Positions 46,952 to 58,916 of a stretch of 64,000 nt of DNA are shown here, piece after piece. How positions within the stretch are numbered: the stretch's first letter is position 1; every line of letters starts with the position of its first letter. The DNA is from Toxonevra muliebris (Eukaryota > Arthropoda > Insecta > Diptera > Pallopteridae). The stretch covers positions 81,604,019-81,668,018 of the forward strand of contig OY829327.1 in NCBI GenBank assembly GCA_963691655.1, read 5' to 3'. Position numbers and translations under genes: made by a program. The notes beneath the pieces are model-generated. The model was not told where the DNA came from and searched no databases. It saw only the letters and a program-made list of their open reading frames with translations.

Positions 46952-47624
46952 CATTCTGTCAAATAAGTACCCGGAAATTCTCATTTTAAATTTTCCCTCT
47001 GAGAATATTTCAAAAAATTTGCCAGGTTGGCACAACTGTCAACCACTATTCTGTGAATTTTTATTGCTATGTGTCATTTAGTTTGGTTACGGCGTCATTA
47101 AGAACAAGTCAACCTTTTGTGTGCGTTGCGATTTCGGTTTCGGCTCATTTTTGGCGCGCCATTCCGATGATTGTTGACTTGTTTGCATGTCGTACTCGAA
47201 AACCCATGTCTCGTCACCAGTTATGATGCGTTCGATGAACGTTGGATCGGAATTTACGCGTTCAAGCATGTCTTCAGCCACCTTACTGCGATTCACTTTT
47301 TGAAGAAAATTCAGATCTTTTGGCACCAATCGCGCTGAGACTTTCCGCATACCCAAAACATGTCATTTTGGCACAAGAAATTTCGTTTGAAACACAAAAT
47401 TTCACACAAACTCTTTGTTCGATATTTTTATCCATAGTAAAAATCGCAACGCACACAAAAGGTTGACTTGTTCTTAATGATGCCGTAACCAAACTAAATG
47501 ACACATAGCAATAAAAATTCACAGAATAGTGGTTGACAGTTGTGCCAACCTGGGAAAAAAATTTTTTTGAAATATTCTCAGAGGGAAAATTTAAAATGAG
47601 AATTTAGAATTATTTGACAGAATG
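46952..47624 (-). mobile_element. Mariner-derived element with ~180-bp inverted repeats, copy 2
   Basis: It has the same CATTCTGTCAAATAAGTACC ends and TA flanks as 33392-34073, in opposite orientation. The minus-strand fragment at 47356-47087 carries LVPKDLNFLQKVNRSKVAED and TGDETWVFEYD, nearly identical to copy 1. The right end shows a small change (CATTTAGAATTATTTGACAG side), and the left arm lacks a few T. It is inserted into the D37E transposase gene. Confidence 0.88.
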
Positions 47625-47778
47625 TAAAATATCCAAATAGAACAAACAAACAGAATTTGCTGGCCAAAAAACGTGCTCGTCTTCTTTATAATAATGTTTT
47701 GACCAAATTCAATGGATGCATTATTGTGGATGACGAATCAGATTTGATCTTGAACAGCTTCCTGGTAAAAAAATTTAT

Positions 47779-48294
47779 ATGGCAACGAATCGTGGTAATG
47801 TACCCTCAAAATTCAAGTACATAAAAATGGATAAATTTGCAAAGAAAGCAGTGGTATGGCCGGCTATTTGCAGCTGTGGTCTCAAATCCAAGGCATTTGT
47901 GACATCCTCCTCTCTGACGTCTGATATTTACATCAACGACTGCCTTTCGAAACGACTATTGCCATTTGTTCGTCACCACCATTCGCCAGTGACGTTTTGG
48001 CCTGATTTAGCCAGTTGCCACTACTCTAAGAAAACCATGGATTGGTATCAGAAAAATAAAGTAGATGTAGGGCCCAAATATATGAATCCACCCAATTGCC
48101 CCCAGCTTCGACCGATCGAAAAATACTGGGCTATTACAAAATATAATTTGAAGAAAAATGCAGGTATTGTCAAAAATGTGAATTCAATGTTACTAAAATG
48201 GAACCAAATAGCCGCAAAAGTATCCAGAACGGATTTTCAAAGGTTGATGGGGTCCATGAATACCCGGAACTTTTTGCACAACAAAGAAATTTAA
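47779..48294 (+). pseudogene. C-terminal catalytic part of D37E transposase
   Basis: 171 open codons include KYIKMDKFAKKAVVWPAICS, SDIYINDCLSKRLLPF, the catalytic Asp in FWPDLASCHY and the Glu in LRPIEKYWAI. The apparent Met start is internal; the true protein begins at 46612. The open frame of this half shows the insertion is not very old, but frameshifts upstream prevent a full product. Confidence 0.85.
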
Positions 48295-48509
48295 ATCTTT
48301 TAATATTATAGTATTAAAACACAATATTAAACTTATCATTTAATGCATTATTTGTTATTCTGAGTGTTCTGGTTAAAAAGATACAGCAACTTTCCTGCGT
48401 GCCAATTTTGCGTGAACCGCGCTTTATTAGGCTTTTAATAAATACAAAACAGCAAATCCTTCAACCACTCATGAAAAATTACTTACCGTCGAAGACACAA
48501 AATATTTGC

Positions 48510-48652
48510 CCTATTCAAGATATGGTGCAAATGATCTTGCATCATTGCAAATGCAAAATATTTCTACTATCACAACAACAAATATATGCGATTTGCAATA
48601 AAAATTTGCATTTGCAATGATGCAAGACCACTTGCACCATAGTGTGAATAGG
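48510..48652. mobile_element. Short palindromic element (MITE-like)
   Basis: CCTATTCA and CTTGCATCATTGCAAATGCA on the left mirror TGCATTTGCAATGATGCAAG and TGAATAGG on the right; arms are about 50 bp in a 143-bp unit. No clear target duplication was seen. Confidence 0.7.
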
Positions 48653-48654
48653 AC

Positions 48655-51600
48655 TATTGTGAAATTTCTATCATTTAAATTTTAAAAAATGTTAGGGGGA
48701 TTTTCTATGTCTGGCGTATACTTGCATATAATTGCAAAGTTTTGCAATTTTGCTATTCTTCTACCATGCACTGGCATTAAAGTCGGGGAATGTTCGCAAT
48801 TGAAAAACATTGGACTCACATTGATTCAGTGAATAAATCGACCATACATCTCCGCCCACCAGAAAAGGCATATGCTAGACTTAGAGAATTCCCCTATTTA
48901 TTTTTTAATTCAAATTGATAATATATTGTTTTTTTGAGAGGCCGTGACATTTTTGATGAATTGTAAAATTTCTCATATGAAGTATTTATAAGTAGGTACA
49001 ATTATTATGCTTTTAAAACTCACAGCAAATCAATATATCTAATGTTTTCTCAGGAGAAGGGTATTTCTCACAAAATCTATTTCAGTTTATTGGGGTTACA
49101 TAAATATTATGAAAAAAAAAAGTATACTTAATATAATTCTTGTGAAAATAAAAAAAATCTCTAAATAAAGTAAACAAATAACCCAAAATCACTTAAGGTT
49201 TTTAGTAATAATAGAAATTTTAAAATATTTTGTATGCTATCACGAAAAAAAAGCTAAAGCATATGTAAATATTAGGAAAACATAAACTTGAATATGCTAA
49301 GAAAACACAAAATATTCATATTATTTTATATACACAGTTAAAGGATTATGGATTGTCAAACTAAATTCATACATTAAGTAGAATCCATTTACTTTGATAC
49401 AAAATATTTTGCAGGAATTGATGTAAACACAAAGCGTTTTATGCATTTATTTCACAGAAAGTTAATGATGATGATGACATGTGCGCAGTTAAAGGTTTTA
49501 GCTTTACTTCCGCTTCACATTTTATGAACTTTCTCTCAATAGAAATGGAAAATATAACATTCATGAAACACTAACAATCAAGCAAATAATAGTTTGAGTT
49601 TTTGAAAATCTCTACGCCCTCTGAAAAGTTTAGTACACACGCTCATGGGATGACAATAAAAATATATCGAAACATTAACATTGCAGTGTAATAATAAGAA
49701 ATCGAATCTAAAAACAAATCGAAAATTTATATGAAATAAACGTGTAGTAATAAAATCAGCTTCTTATAGTTTAACATATTGTACAAGAATAGAAGGTAAA
49801 CACGTACTGAACATATATTTCGAAAAGGATTCAGCACTTCTTAATTTACATAAGCCTAAAGAAAAAATAAATAAATAAACACACATAAACATACATAAAA
49901 ACACCTACCTACATTCTATGTCACACATGCAAGTCAGATATATCCATTCATATATAAATGTGTATTTGTATTTACACATAAACAAATTGATCATATTCGA
50001 GTAACTGTATCTGCAATAACCTAACAAAATAACCTTCAGCACTGTCAGTGATAGTCCTTCCTCCTCCTTTCAATATACATATATGTGTGTTTGTGTTTGT
50101 GTGTGTGTCAATGCACACTTTTTCTTTTATTTTGGATATCTACTTCTTTTTCTTTCTTCTAGATTAATATTAATATATTTTTAATGTTTTCAAGTTATTT
50201 TCATTTAAACCTTTCATATTTCTGACAGCAATAATGGATTTTTGTTTACTTTTTCGTTTCGTTCATTCGCTGTGGGTTGAATTTGAACTAAGGATTTATT
50301 TTGAATTTTATGATTACGTATTTTGTTACCTACCGTCTTCATTCTGTTGGTTTTTAATCGAACAGACAAAATGAAATTACTGTGCCAGAAAAAACAAACA
50401 TTATTTATATATGGATTGTGCAAAGATTTCTAGCAAGAAAATTGTGAAATTTGTGATGTGACAGCGAAATTTTTTGACCAAATATCGACTTAGTGTCTAA
50501 AACTCAATGGGTTTTCTGGTTTTTAAGTCTAAATATCTGTGAAAGTATTAAACTTACTTTAGATAATTTAAAAATAAAATTTATTTTACTAATAACAAAA
50601 GTCTGATTGGTTTGTAATGTCTGAAGCTTTTGACACGATACTAGCCAAAAGTTAATTTTTGTTCGCTCATTGTTCGATCGGGCCTGCAGTCGAACAAATA
50701 TTCAAGAATTATATAATATTGTGCTGGGATTGTTATACCTGCTATGAAAATAACGAAATACACGCTTTTTTAACGTGATAGGAAAATTCTGCGTGGAGTT
50801 CTAATTTGCCAGGACTATTTCTGAAGTCAATCAGAAGGTGAGTCATTGTATCTTATATCAAAATAATCACAAGCAACATTGAATCTACCAGTATTAACTA
50901 CCTAACTATTGACTTCATGCACTATCGTATCCAGAGAGATTGAAAATTCATTAGTTTCAAATATGCTACAATGAATTGTTGCGATCGAATTGGCAAGGAG
51001 AAATCTATCAAATACTAGTTAAACTCATAAAAATAAGCTCTTTCTCATTTTCCTGAGACTTAAACAATTCAAAATGATTCCCCATCTAGAAATCTAACCT
51101 GAGGCAACTAAAACTGTAGTCTCATTAATTCATCAGGCCACCGAGGTAGCGACGGTGTATCTCACAAGATTCACGTGGAAGATGTGCATTAAATTGTATG
51201 GTACCATGAGTTGTACGCCAACAATCACTCAATCAAGTTCATTCAAAGTAGATCAACTGGTCTGAGCTAAGAGCGTGAAAATTAGTTGGGTTAAAATTTG
51301 AACCATTGCACAGTGGTTTGCATGGAAGAGAGAGACAAAAAACAGACAAAAAACAGACACAAATACTTCAAACAAAGTGAAGGAAAAAATGCAAATCGAT
51401 AATTAGTTTTTAAGGTGATAAAATCTCGATAATAATAAATTTTTTTCTGTTGGGTCAAAGTCACCTTCAGAGGTCAAAGACACTCCGGTTAATAGTAGTA
51501 AGAAGTAACGAGGTGGTGTGACTCTACAGTAAATTGCCCAAAAGGATAGTTAGATGTAGATTTTAGGAGTTTATATTTAAATCTTATAGTCAGGAGAATA

Positions 51601-53245
51601 ATTTGAAAAAAATTGAAAGATGATGGAAAATCATTAAAACCCATCATAAAATTACCGTAAAGAAAACCCAAAAAAAAAAATGTTTTGTGTGATAATTTTA
51701 TTTTTTTGAAAAAATTTCATTAAAAATTAAATATATTTTGATAAGAAAAAAAAAAGAAAAAAATACCTTGATTTATAATTTCCATCTTGGTTAAATTTTT
51801 CTGGCGTTTTTGGGAACGTGATTTTTGCTGTAATATTAAAGTAGACTTTATAAATTCAGATATTGAAAAAACTGACTTAATTTGGAAAAATAAATATTTC
51901 ATAAAGAAAGCGTTTCTATAGCTCACATCATGGCTGTGCTATAGCTTCATGAGACGTGAAAACCAAAGGTTTGATGTGCAGTGGTGATTCTTTGGGTAAT
52001 TATGCTAAATTAATTGCAAAATACTGTGAAACGTAATAGCAACTTTCTGATAGTTTGGAGAATGTTTTGCACGCATGGTGCCAGACCAATCAGTTGAATC
52101 GAAAGAAGATTGATCACGGAAACCAATGACTTCGTTTTGATGAACAGAATTCCAAAAATATATCAAAAAATGTGTATATTCTCCGAACAAGCCATGGCTA
52201 AAAATGGCAACTATTGCAAAAACACGGTAAACATTGTACGAGACCGAGCGGGTAGAGCCCAGATTTGAAACTCTTCAAAAATTGTTGAGAATATGTTATA
52301 AAAACAGCTTACTAAAATAGTACTAGTATAAACTGAGTAAGGAAATATCTCCACTGGATATGATTTTAATTTTTACGATTCAATTCTAAACCAAATAAAT
52401 TTCCTGTAGATAGCAAGAGGGCATTAAACGAAACTTTTATTGTTTAGATCAAAAGAAGAAAGGTGTTGTCATGATAGTAGTAGCAGTTAGATTATTAGAT
52501 TATTAGGGGCCAAGAATGAGTTTCTTTGCCCAAAAAACCCCAGTGCAAAAAATTCCAATTAAACCTGTTAGTCCATAGATGGAGCTTTAGTACAAGGACA
52601 AATTAAATTTTCCCCTAATATTTTTAGCTTTACGCCACATCCCCATATGAAAGACATCTTAGATCTTAAATAGAAGTCAGAAATAGATTCCTTGGTCCAA
52701 ACAAATTTTTAACAAAATCGATAGGTTCATGGAAGGCGCTTGAATACAAGGAGAAATTGAACTTTCTCTTGATTTTTCTAACTTTTTGTCATTGGTATAT
52801 ATGCAAGTTGCAAATACATTCAAAGAATAGTACTGCAGCAGTAGCATAAATGATATCTACTACCATCAGATTATGTTGAAATTTTGTGCATCAGGGCTTT
52901 GTAGTCCAAGAAATCCACTTTAGCCATAATTTTTGTTTAATTATTTCTGAGCGGGCTCTGGAGCAACTAATAGTAAAATAAAGAAGTTGAGTTTTCCCAT
53001 ATACTAGTGCGCCAATTTGGTTGAAATTTTTTGCAAAAAGATTTTTCGGGCTAAGAAACCATTTTGGTTCTAAATTATTGCTGAACCTAAAAATGTGGAG
53101 GATACTTCTTATTCTTCTCAAAAAGAAATGTTAAGATGGAGCTTAAAAAAATCCCTTGTATGTGGATTCACTATAATATATGCACCTAGATAAAGTGAAA
53201 AGAGTCAAGTAAAGCATATAAAATTCTTCTGTGATGACCCAAAGT
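48655..53245. other. Long stretch without recognised genes
   Basis: AT-rich. Between about 52500 and 53060 there are loosely repeated modules (TCCATAGATGGAGCTTTAGT against TTCATGGAAGGCGCTTGAAT, each followed by ACAAGGA(C/G)AAATT), suggesting a degenerate tandem of about 170 bp. A GT-rich patch lies near 50090-50110. Nothing else was seen. Confidence 0.45.
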
Positions 53246-53249
53246 AAAC

Positions 53250-53585
53250 TAAACCAGATTAGAGACAAAACAAAAATAAATCTAATCGAAAAACTCAAAC
53301 AATAAATTAGACAAGAACTCAATACAAAAATTAAAATTAAGTGCAGATAAAAAATTAGACTGAAATTCTGCCCAAAAATCAGACTGTTATTCAGACTATA
53401 TATCAGGCCTAGAAATAGATGAAAAATTAGACCAGAGCTCAGACCAAAATCAGACCAAAAATTGTATTAACAAACAAACAAAAGATCGGACCAAATTTCG
53501 GAATAAAACTTAAATCAAAAGCATACAAAATACTGAACCAAATTCAGACTAAAAACTAAAATTATATTCAGGCCAAAAACTTCTG
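53250..53585 (-). repeat. Minisatellite family copy (CAGACCAAAA type)
   Basis: Degenerate units such as CAGACCAAAAATTG and ATCAGACTGTTATTCAGAC, in the same orientation as 43.1 kb. No conserved outer flank was recognised. Confidence 0.65.
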
Positions 53586-53999
53586 AAAGAAGTCACCTAC
53601 ATGCAAAAAGGTATTTAAGTAAAATGATGCGTTCTTGAACCCATTTGAACTTTGACTTTATTTAGAAAGAGAAATATCTCATATAGAGAACATTTTTGTA
53701 ACATGATGCTGGATAATGAATAACAAATTTATTTAAATAACAGTTCCATAAAACGGTATTCAAATAGATCTCTGATTTATCTGATACCTTAGGAATGAAC
53801 CTTAACGATTTTAAACCCGATAATAAAATTACGTTGTCAAAATAACGTTGTCAAAATAACGTCGAAGCAATACATGACCCCAACTGCGGTCTGTTTTAAC
53901 TCAAAGAGCAGTTTTTTGTTAGGGTAATTAATAAATACCATAATTATCCGATTCAAAAAATTTTGATCGCACATAAATGTAAAAGAAATACAAATTTGA

Positions 54000-55066
54000 A
54001 AACATACAAGTCATGTTAAAGTTCAGAGAGTCCAAGTGGCTTATTCGCAACGATTCATTTGATACAAATATCCGCATCTACACGGACAGCCAAGCAGTAA
54101 TCAAGTCCCTTAGCGTTGTTTTTACTACATCAAAGCTTGTTCTCGACTGCCGATCTTCACTCAACATTTTGTCGAGTCACTCGCAGGTCCACCTATATTG
54201 GGTGCCTGGACATATGGATATTTCAGGTAACTGCAATGCCGACGAGTTAGCAAAACAGGGCTCGCAGCTTACAGATATATCACTTTCCTGCACCATTGGT
54301 GTCCCTCTTACGTCTTCTTAAATTAGCCATTAAGCAAAACTACCTTGAGGAAGCAAAGAGATCCTGGGTAGCGGAGCATACCTGTGGTATTACCAGGCTA
54401 ACATGGACCACTATGGACAATAGACGAACTAGACAGCTACTCAACCTTAGCAGAAACTCCATCAGTATTACGACTTCAGTGCTCACGGGACACTGCATAA
54501 TGGGGAGACATGCTGCACGACTAGGACTGCCATGCAATGACTTCTGTCGGGGCTGCGGCTCTGAGGAGGAGGAAGAAGCAAAGAGATCCTGGGTAGCGGA
54601 GCAGACCTGTGGTATTACCAGGCTAACATGGACCACTATGGACAATAGAACTAGACAGCTACTCAACCTTAGCAGAAACTCCATCAGCATTACGACTTCG
54701 GTGCTCACGGGGCACTGCATAATGGGGAGACATGCTGCACGACTAGGACTGCCATGCAATGACTTCTGTCGGGGCTGCGGCTCTGAGGAGGAGGAAGAAA
54801 CAGTCCTCCATTTCATGTGAGAATGCCCATCCCTGGCCAGGAGGAGACTAAAACTCCTAGGCTCACCTTTCTTCACTAGTCTGTCCGAGCTATCATCCCT
54901 AAATATTAAGGACATAGCCAGATTCATTATGGAGTCCTCATGGTTCTCCAATCCGTAAATGGGGGAGTCGCGCCGTACTGTGGTATCACAATGAGCCTAA
55001 ATGTGCTTAAATGTGCTTTCAAGCAGAAGGCTGCCACTCCAACCTAACCTAACCTAACCTAACCTA
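54000..55066 (+). mobile_element. 5'-truncated LINE with internal duplication and (AACCT)5 tail
   Basis: It starts within RNase H: IYTDSQAVIKSL (catalytic Asp), VHLYWVPGHMDISGN and NADELAKQG (last Asp). A frame change near 54300 leads to RSWVAEHTCGITRLTWTTMD, NRRTRQLLNLSRNSISITTS and the zinc-finger segment CRGCGSEEEEE. That 225-bp block is repeated directly (54351-54575 and 54576-54797, the second 3 bp shorter). A stop replaces the codon after HFM at 54818; the normal C-terminal residues continue to about 54957. The 3' UTR ends CTGCCACTCC followed by five AACCT units. Confidence 0.9.
55041..55065 (+). repeat. (AACCT)5 tail of LINE
   Basis: There are five perfect AACCT units, the reverse complement and phase shift of the insect telomeric TTAGG repeat. 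The same unit ends the copies at 23.5, 36.6 and 19.6 kb, so it belongs to the element's 3' tail. Confidence 0.9.
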
Positions 55067-55069
55067 GAG

Positions 55070-56280
55070 TTCAGAGATGTTTCAAAAAATACCATAGATA
55101 TTTCCAATATGTACATAAATTAAATTCGAATGTGCATTGTAGACATTCTTTCGAATATCTTCACACTATGTTGTGATCCTACAGTGCTTTGATTTCCTTG
55201 AAAATCACTTACCAGAATTTATTTCTTAAAGCAAAACTTTCTAAAATTAACATGTCAAAAATGTAAAAGAAACATTATTACGCTTCAGAAAAGATATATC
55301 ACTGCTTCGAATTTTCCATTTAAGTTTTTTTTTGTTAGTTATGACACAATTATACTTATTACATTTTTCATTTTTGGATCCATAGAGTTTTCATTTTACC
55401 GTTAGATACATACTACTACACCAGAAGCAAACATCAACATTCCCAACAATAAAATTCCATTTCCGGTAGTCCATCAACAGTACAATATTTATAAAATTGA
55501 ATATTCGTATAATATTTGCTGTTGATAGCTTTACTAAATATTTAAGTATTTATCAACACGAGACATGAAATAATAATAATAATAATAATAATAATAAAGT
55601 CAAAATATTTTAATTATGTATGTATGTACTTTCAATGTAGCTATTAAATTATAATATGACATTTTATATTCATTTATGTACTTATGAGAGAAACAATTTA
55701 ATTAATCAGACATTTATTCATTTATGAGGTGTTAAGCGTAAACATATTTCATTTATAATTTACAGTCTGGGAATTTTCAACAATGTCTGTATGGATTCAT
55801 AATTTAAACAAAGAAAAAATTTATTATTAACATGGGAAAGGGGGTAGCACAGTGCGACACATTATTTGAACATGAGTTTTGACTTCAGATTCTGAATAAG
55901 AAAATGTTATTGAACCATTTGGCCTCCACAGTTTTTATAGGCTAGTAAAGTTAAAGAATTTCTTTTTGGTTTAAAATTTTCGTCCTTAAAGAGAGTTTAA
56001 AAAGTCTAAAAATTAATGAAAAATGGAAAACATTATTGGATGTTTGGCAATTTGGAGTTAGTTAAAAGATAGTTAAAAGCAAGTTTTTACAATTTTATTT
56101 GGAAGTTTTCCACCACCAGATGTCGCGTCAGAAGTGATTGAATTTACAAAATTAAGGGAAAAGAGTAATAATGATGGGAAAAGGGGAATGGAGAGTATTT
56201 CATTTTTGTTTTTAAATTTCCGCATTACTAATTTAAAATTGATTTTTTTAAATTGAATCAAAAGAAAAAAAAAATTATGT
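55070..56280. other. No gene recognised
   Basis: AT-rich DNA containing only the AAT microsatellite. CACAGTGCGACAC at about 55850 resembles a Transib end but has no partner. Confidence 0.5.
55568..55599. repeat. (AAT)n microsatellite
   Basis: About ten tandem AAT units lie in otherwise unremarkable AT-rich DNA. Confidence 0.9.
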
Positions 56281-56283
56281 TTA

Positions 56284-57552
56284 TTGGGAGTATGAATATA
56301 TAAACTCGTATTTTTTTTCGTAATTTGGACATTTATTGTGAAAAAGTGATTATAAATTTATTCTTTAAAGTATTGTCCATCGTTAGCCACAACCTTTTCC
56401 CATATTTCTAGTAGCATACGGATTCCGCGTCGAAAGAACTCCTCATCTTTTGAGGCTATCCACGAATCGACCCATTTTTTGAGTTCTTCGAAAGAACGGA
56501 AGTGTGGTTCAGCCAGGCCATGTGTCATCGATCGGAACAAGTGGTAATCAGAAGGAGCAATGTCTGGAGAATACGGCGGGTGGGGTAGCACTTCCCATTT
56601 CAGCGTTTCCAAGTATGTTTTTACTTGCCTTGCAACATGCGCCGAGCATTGTCGTGCTGAAGAATAACTTCGTCGTTTCTATTCTCCTATTCTGGCCTCT
56701 TATCCTTTAATGCTCGGCTCAAACGCATCAATTGTAGTCGGCAGCGGTCGCCAGTGATCGTTTCATTTGGTTTCAACAGCTCATAATACACGACACCTTT
56801 CATATCCCACAAAATACACAGCATGAGCTTGGATCCATGGATGTTTGGCTTTGCCGTTGATGTTGATGCATGTCCGAGCGGTCCCCATGATTTTTTACGC
56901 TTTGGGTATCGTAATGTATCCATTTTTCATCGCCAGTCACAATACGATGCAGAAAACCCTTTCTTTTCTGTCGTTCAATCAGCAGTTCACATGTGAAAAA
57001 TCGTCGTTCGACGTCTCTCAGCTTCAATTCGTACGGCACCCAATTTCCTTGCTTTTGAATCATTCCCAATGCTTTTAATCGTTTGGAAATGGTTGATTGA
57101 TCAACTCCTAAAGATTCTGCAAGTTCTTGTTACGTTTGACATGAATCTTCTTCGAATAATGCCTTCAATTCTTCATCTTCGAACTTTTTCGGGCCGCCTG
57201 GACGTTCCCTGTCTTCAACAGCCAAATCACCACTTTTGAAACGGGCATACCAACGTCTATAGCACAGTCAGGATAAGCTTCAGTGAGTAAACGATGTGCT
57301 TCAGTTGAGTTTTTCTTTAAATGGAAGAAGCAAATTAAAACTTCCCGCAAATGTTGTTTTGTTGGCACGAAATTCGACATTTTCAGCTATAGTAAAACAC
57401 TTTTGTAAAATTATGAAAATTATTTGACAGATCAATTCTTATAGTATTTTTGGCGCTCTTCGAGATAGAATAGCTGTCAATGTAAAAAAAATGGCGAGTA
57501 TGATAGATATGAAGTTAGTTACAATTACGAGTTTATACATTCATACTCCCAA
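56284..57552 (-). mobile_element. Mariner transposon, near full-length copy B
   Basis: The ends are TTGGGAGTATGAATATATAA on the left and the corresponding TTGGGAGTATGAATGTATAA inverted on the right, each beside TA; total 1269 bp. The minus-strand gene starts at 57380 (MSNFVPTKQHLREV). It keeps IVTGDEKWIHYD (catalytic Asp intact), HDNARR near 56660 (expected HDNARP; a 1-base loss shifts frame) and SPDIAPSDYHLF. Further frame changes lie near 57240-57130 and 56905. It is the same subfamily as 34416-35629 and inactive, but structurally the most complete copy here. Confidence 0.9.
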
Positions 57553-57554
57553 TA

Positions 57555-58455
57555 TTTTTTGGATACATTAAATTTTCTGAACTGTCATCCGAAATCAAAC
57601 CTTCATGCCGAATTTTGTCACAGAGTGTAATTATAATTTCATACACAATTTACTAAAGAAATTTTTGTTTTTCTTATAGCGAAATTTACAGAATTGTTTT
57701 GAAAGGAATGTTTAAAAATGCGTTTGATTATTTCATTCCAGACTTATTGACTTGTTAGCCGAAGAATGTGACAGCTATAGACAAGCAATTCCCTATAATA
57801 TATATGTACATATTTCAGGCTTCTTTACACTCATGTAAGCTAATACATACATATGTACGTAGGGATTGATTTTCGTGAGCAAGTAAGAACGAAATCAATG
57901 TGTAAATTTTTTTATATATATACATAGTTAAATTTATGTTGGTTGTTGCCATGCATCGCGAGGTGTTTCTGTGTGTTGGTATGTCTATTTTTAAACCGCC
58001 GAAACACCGAAAATTCGTTAATTGCCAATGTAAAATAAAACAATGAAATAAACGAATATTCGAGAAATCGATATGCAAAAGTGTTGAGTTGTTAATAATA
58101 TGATAGGTGAAATTCGGATGGAAATTTTTGATATGAAAATTGTTCATGCAGAAACTTTAAATTGAAATATATATATATGATATATGTGCATAGAGTATCG
58201 ATTCAAAAAAATTTTATGATTTTAATATTGTATAATAATAAAAAAATAAATAAATAAATAAACAATATTTATATAACTATTAATGCATACGAAATGAAAT
58301 ATGCAATTAAGAAATAAATTACCAACAAATTTCGGTTAATTACATTTTTATGGTAATCTGAAGCAAATAGTATTTAAAACAACGATAAAAATTAATTGCA
58401 AATTATTTTCATTAGCTTTAAAAATCATTAACAGCAGACAGTACTCTGCAGAAAA
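57555..58455. other. No gene recognised
   Basis: AT-rich sequence between the mariner and the palindrome, with (AATA)n-type runs near 58240-58262. The 110-codon minus frame at 58147-57815 has no family motif. Confidence 0.5.
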
Positions 58456-58916
58456 TACACATATGAGTCATTCCATAATATATTTACAATTAAAAATTTA
58501 AATCGCCCCAAATATTTTTTTTCATATATGGGATGTAAAATAAATCGACCCGTATTTTTTTGTTTGAACATGATATGCAAAATTTTCGAGTTACGAATAT
58601 TTAAACATTTGTAGCTCGCAAGCGATTTTATAAAAAGTAACGAAATTTTCAGGAAAGGTTCGCGATAAGTCGAACTTTTCAAGGTCTAATAAGTAAAAAA
58701 GTTTCATATTGTTTTAATAAAACAAATTAGCAAATGCTATAAACAAATTGCATTTACAAAAAATGGGACTCTTTAAATCGTGTTTTCAACAACTAAATTA
58801 TTTTTCATAGTACCTAGAATGCATCATAAAAATTTCAGAGTGGACCGTCCAGAAGTTTTCAAGATATAAATAATTGTTTAAAGTCGCCTCGGCCTTGAGC
58901 GCGTAATAGCGCGCCG

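Larger units (their letters stand above)
46461..48416 (+). mobile_element. D37E-type IS630/Tc1/mariner transposon, interrupted
   Basis: The transposase starts at 46612 (MEAANRKLIVNKFIENPSW), has one frameshift near 46725, and is cut at 46950 by a mariner derivative. It resumes at 47627, with another frameshift near 47775, and ends at 48294. Catalytic signatures are VDDES, then PDLASCHYSKK with Asp, then exactly 37 residues to Glu in RPIEKYW. That spacing defines the D37E (ITmD37E) group described from mosquitoes. The element ends probably contain GTGCCAAATTGGCACGC (about 46463) and GCGTGCCAATTTTGCGTG (about 48396). It is inactive. Confidence 0.85.

Noticed and set aside
55845..55865. Third Transib end (CACAGTGCGACAC)
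   Set aside because: The heptamer matches, but the following bases differ from the family and no second end was found.
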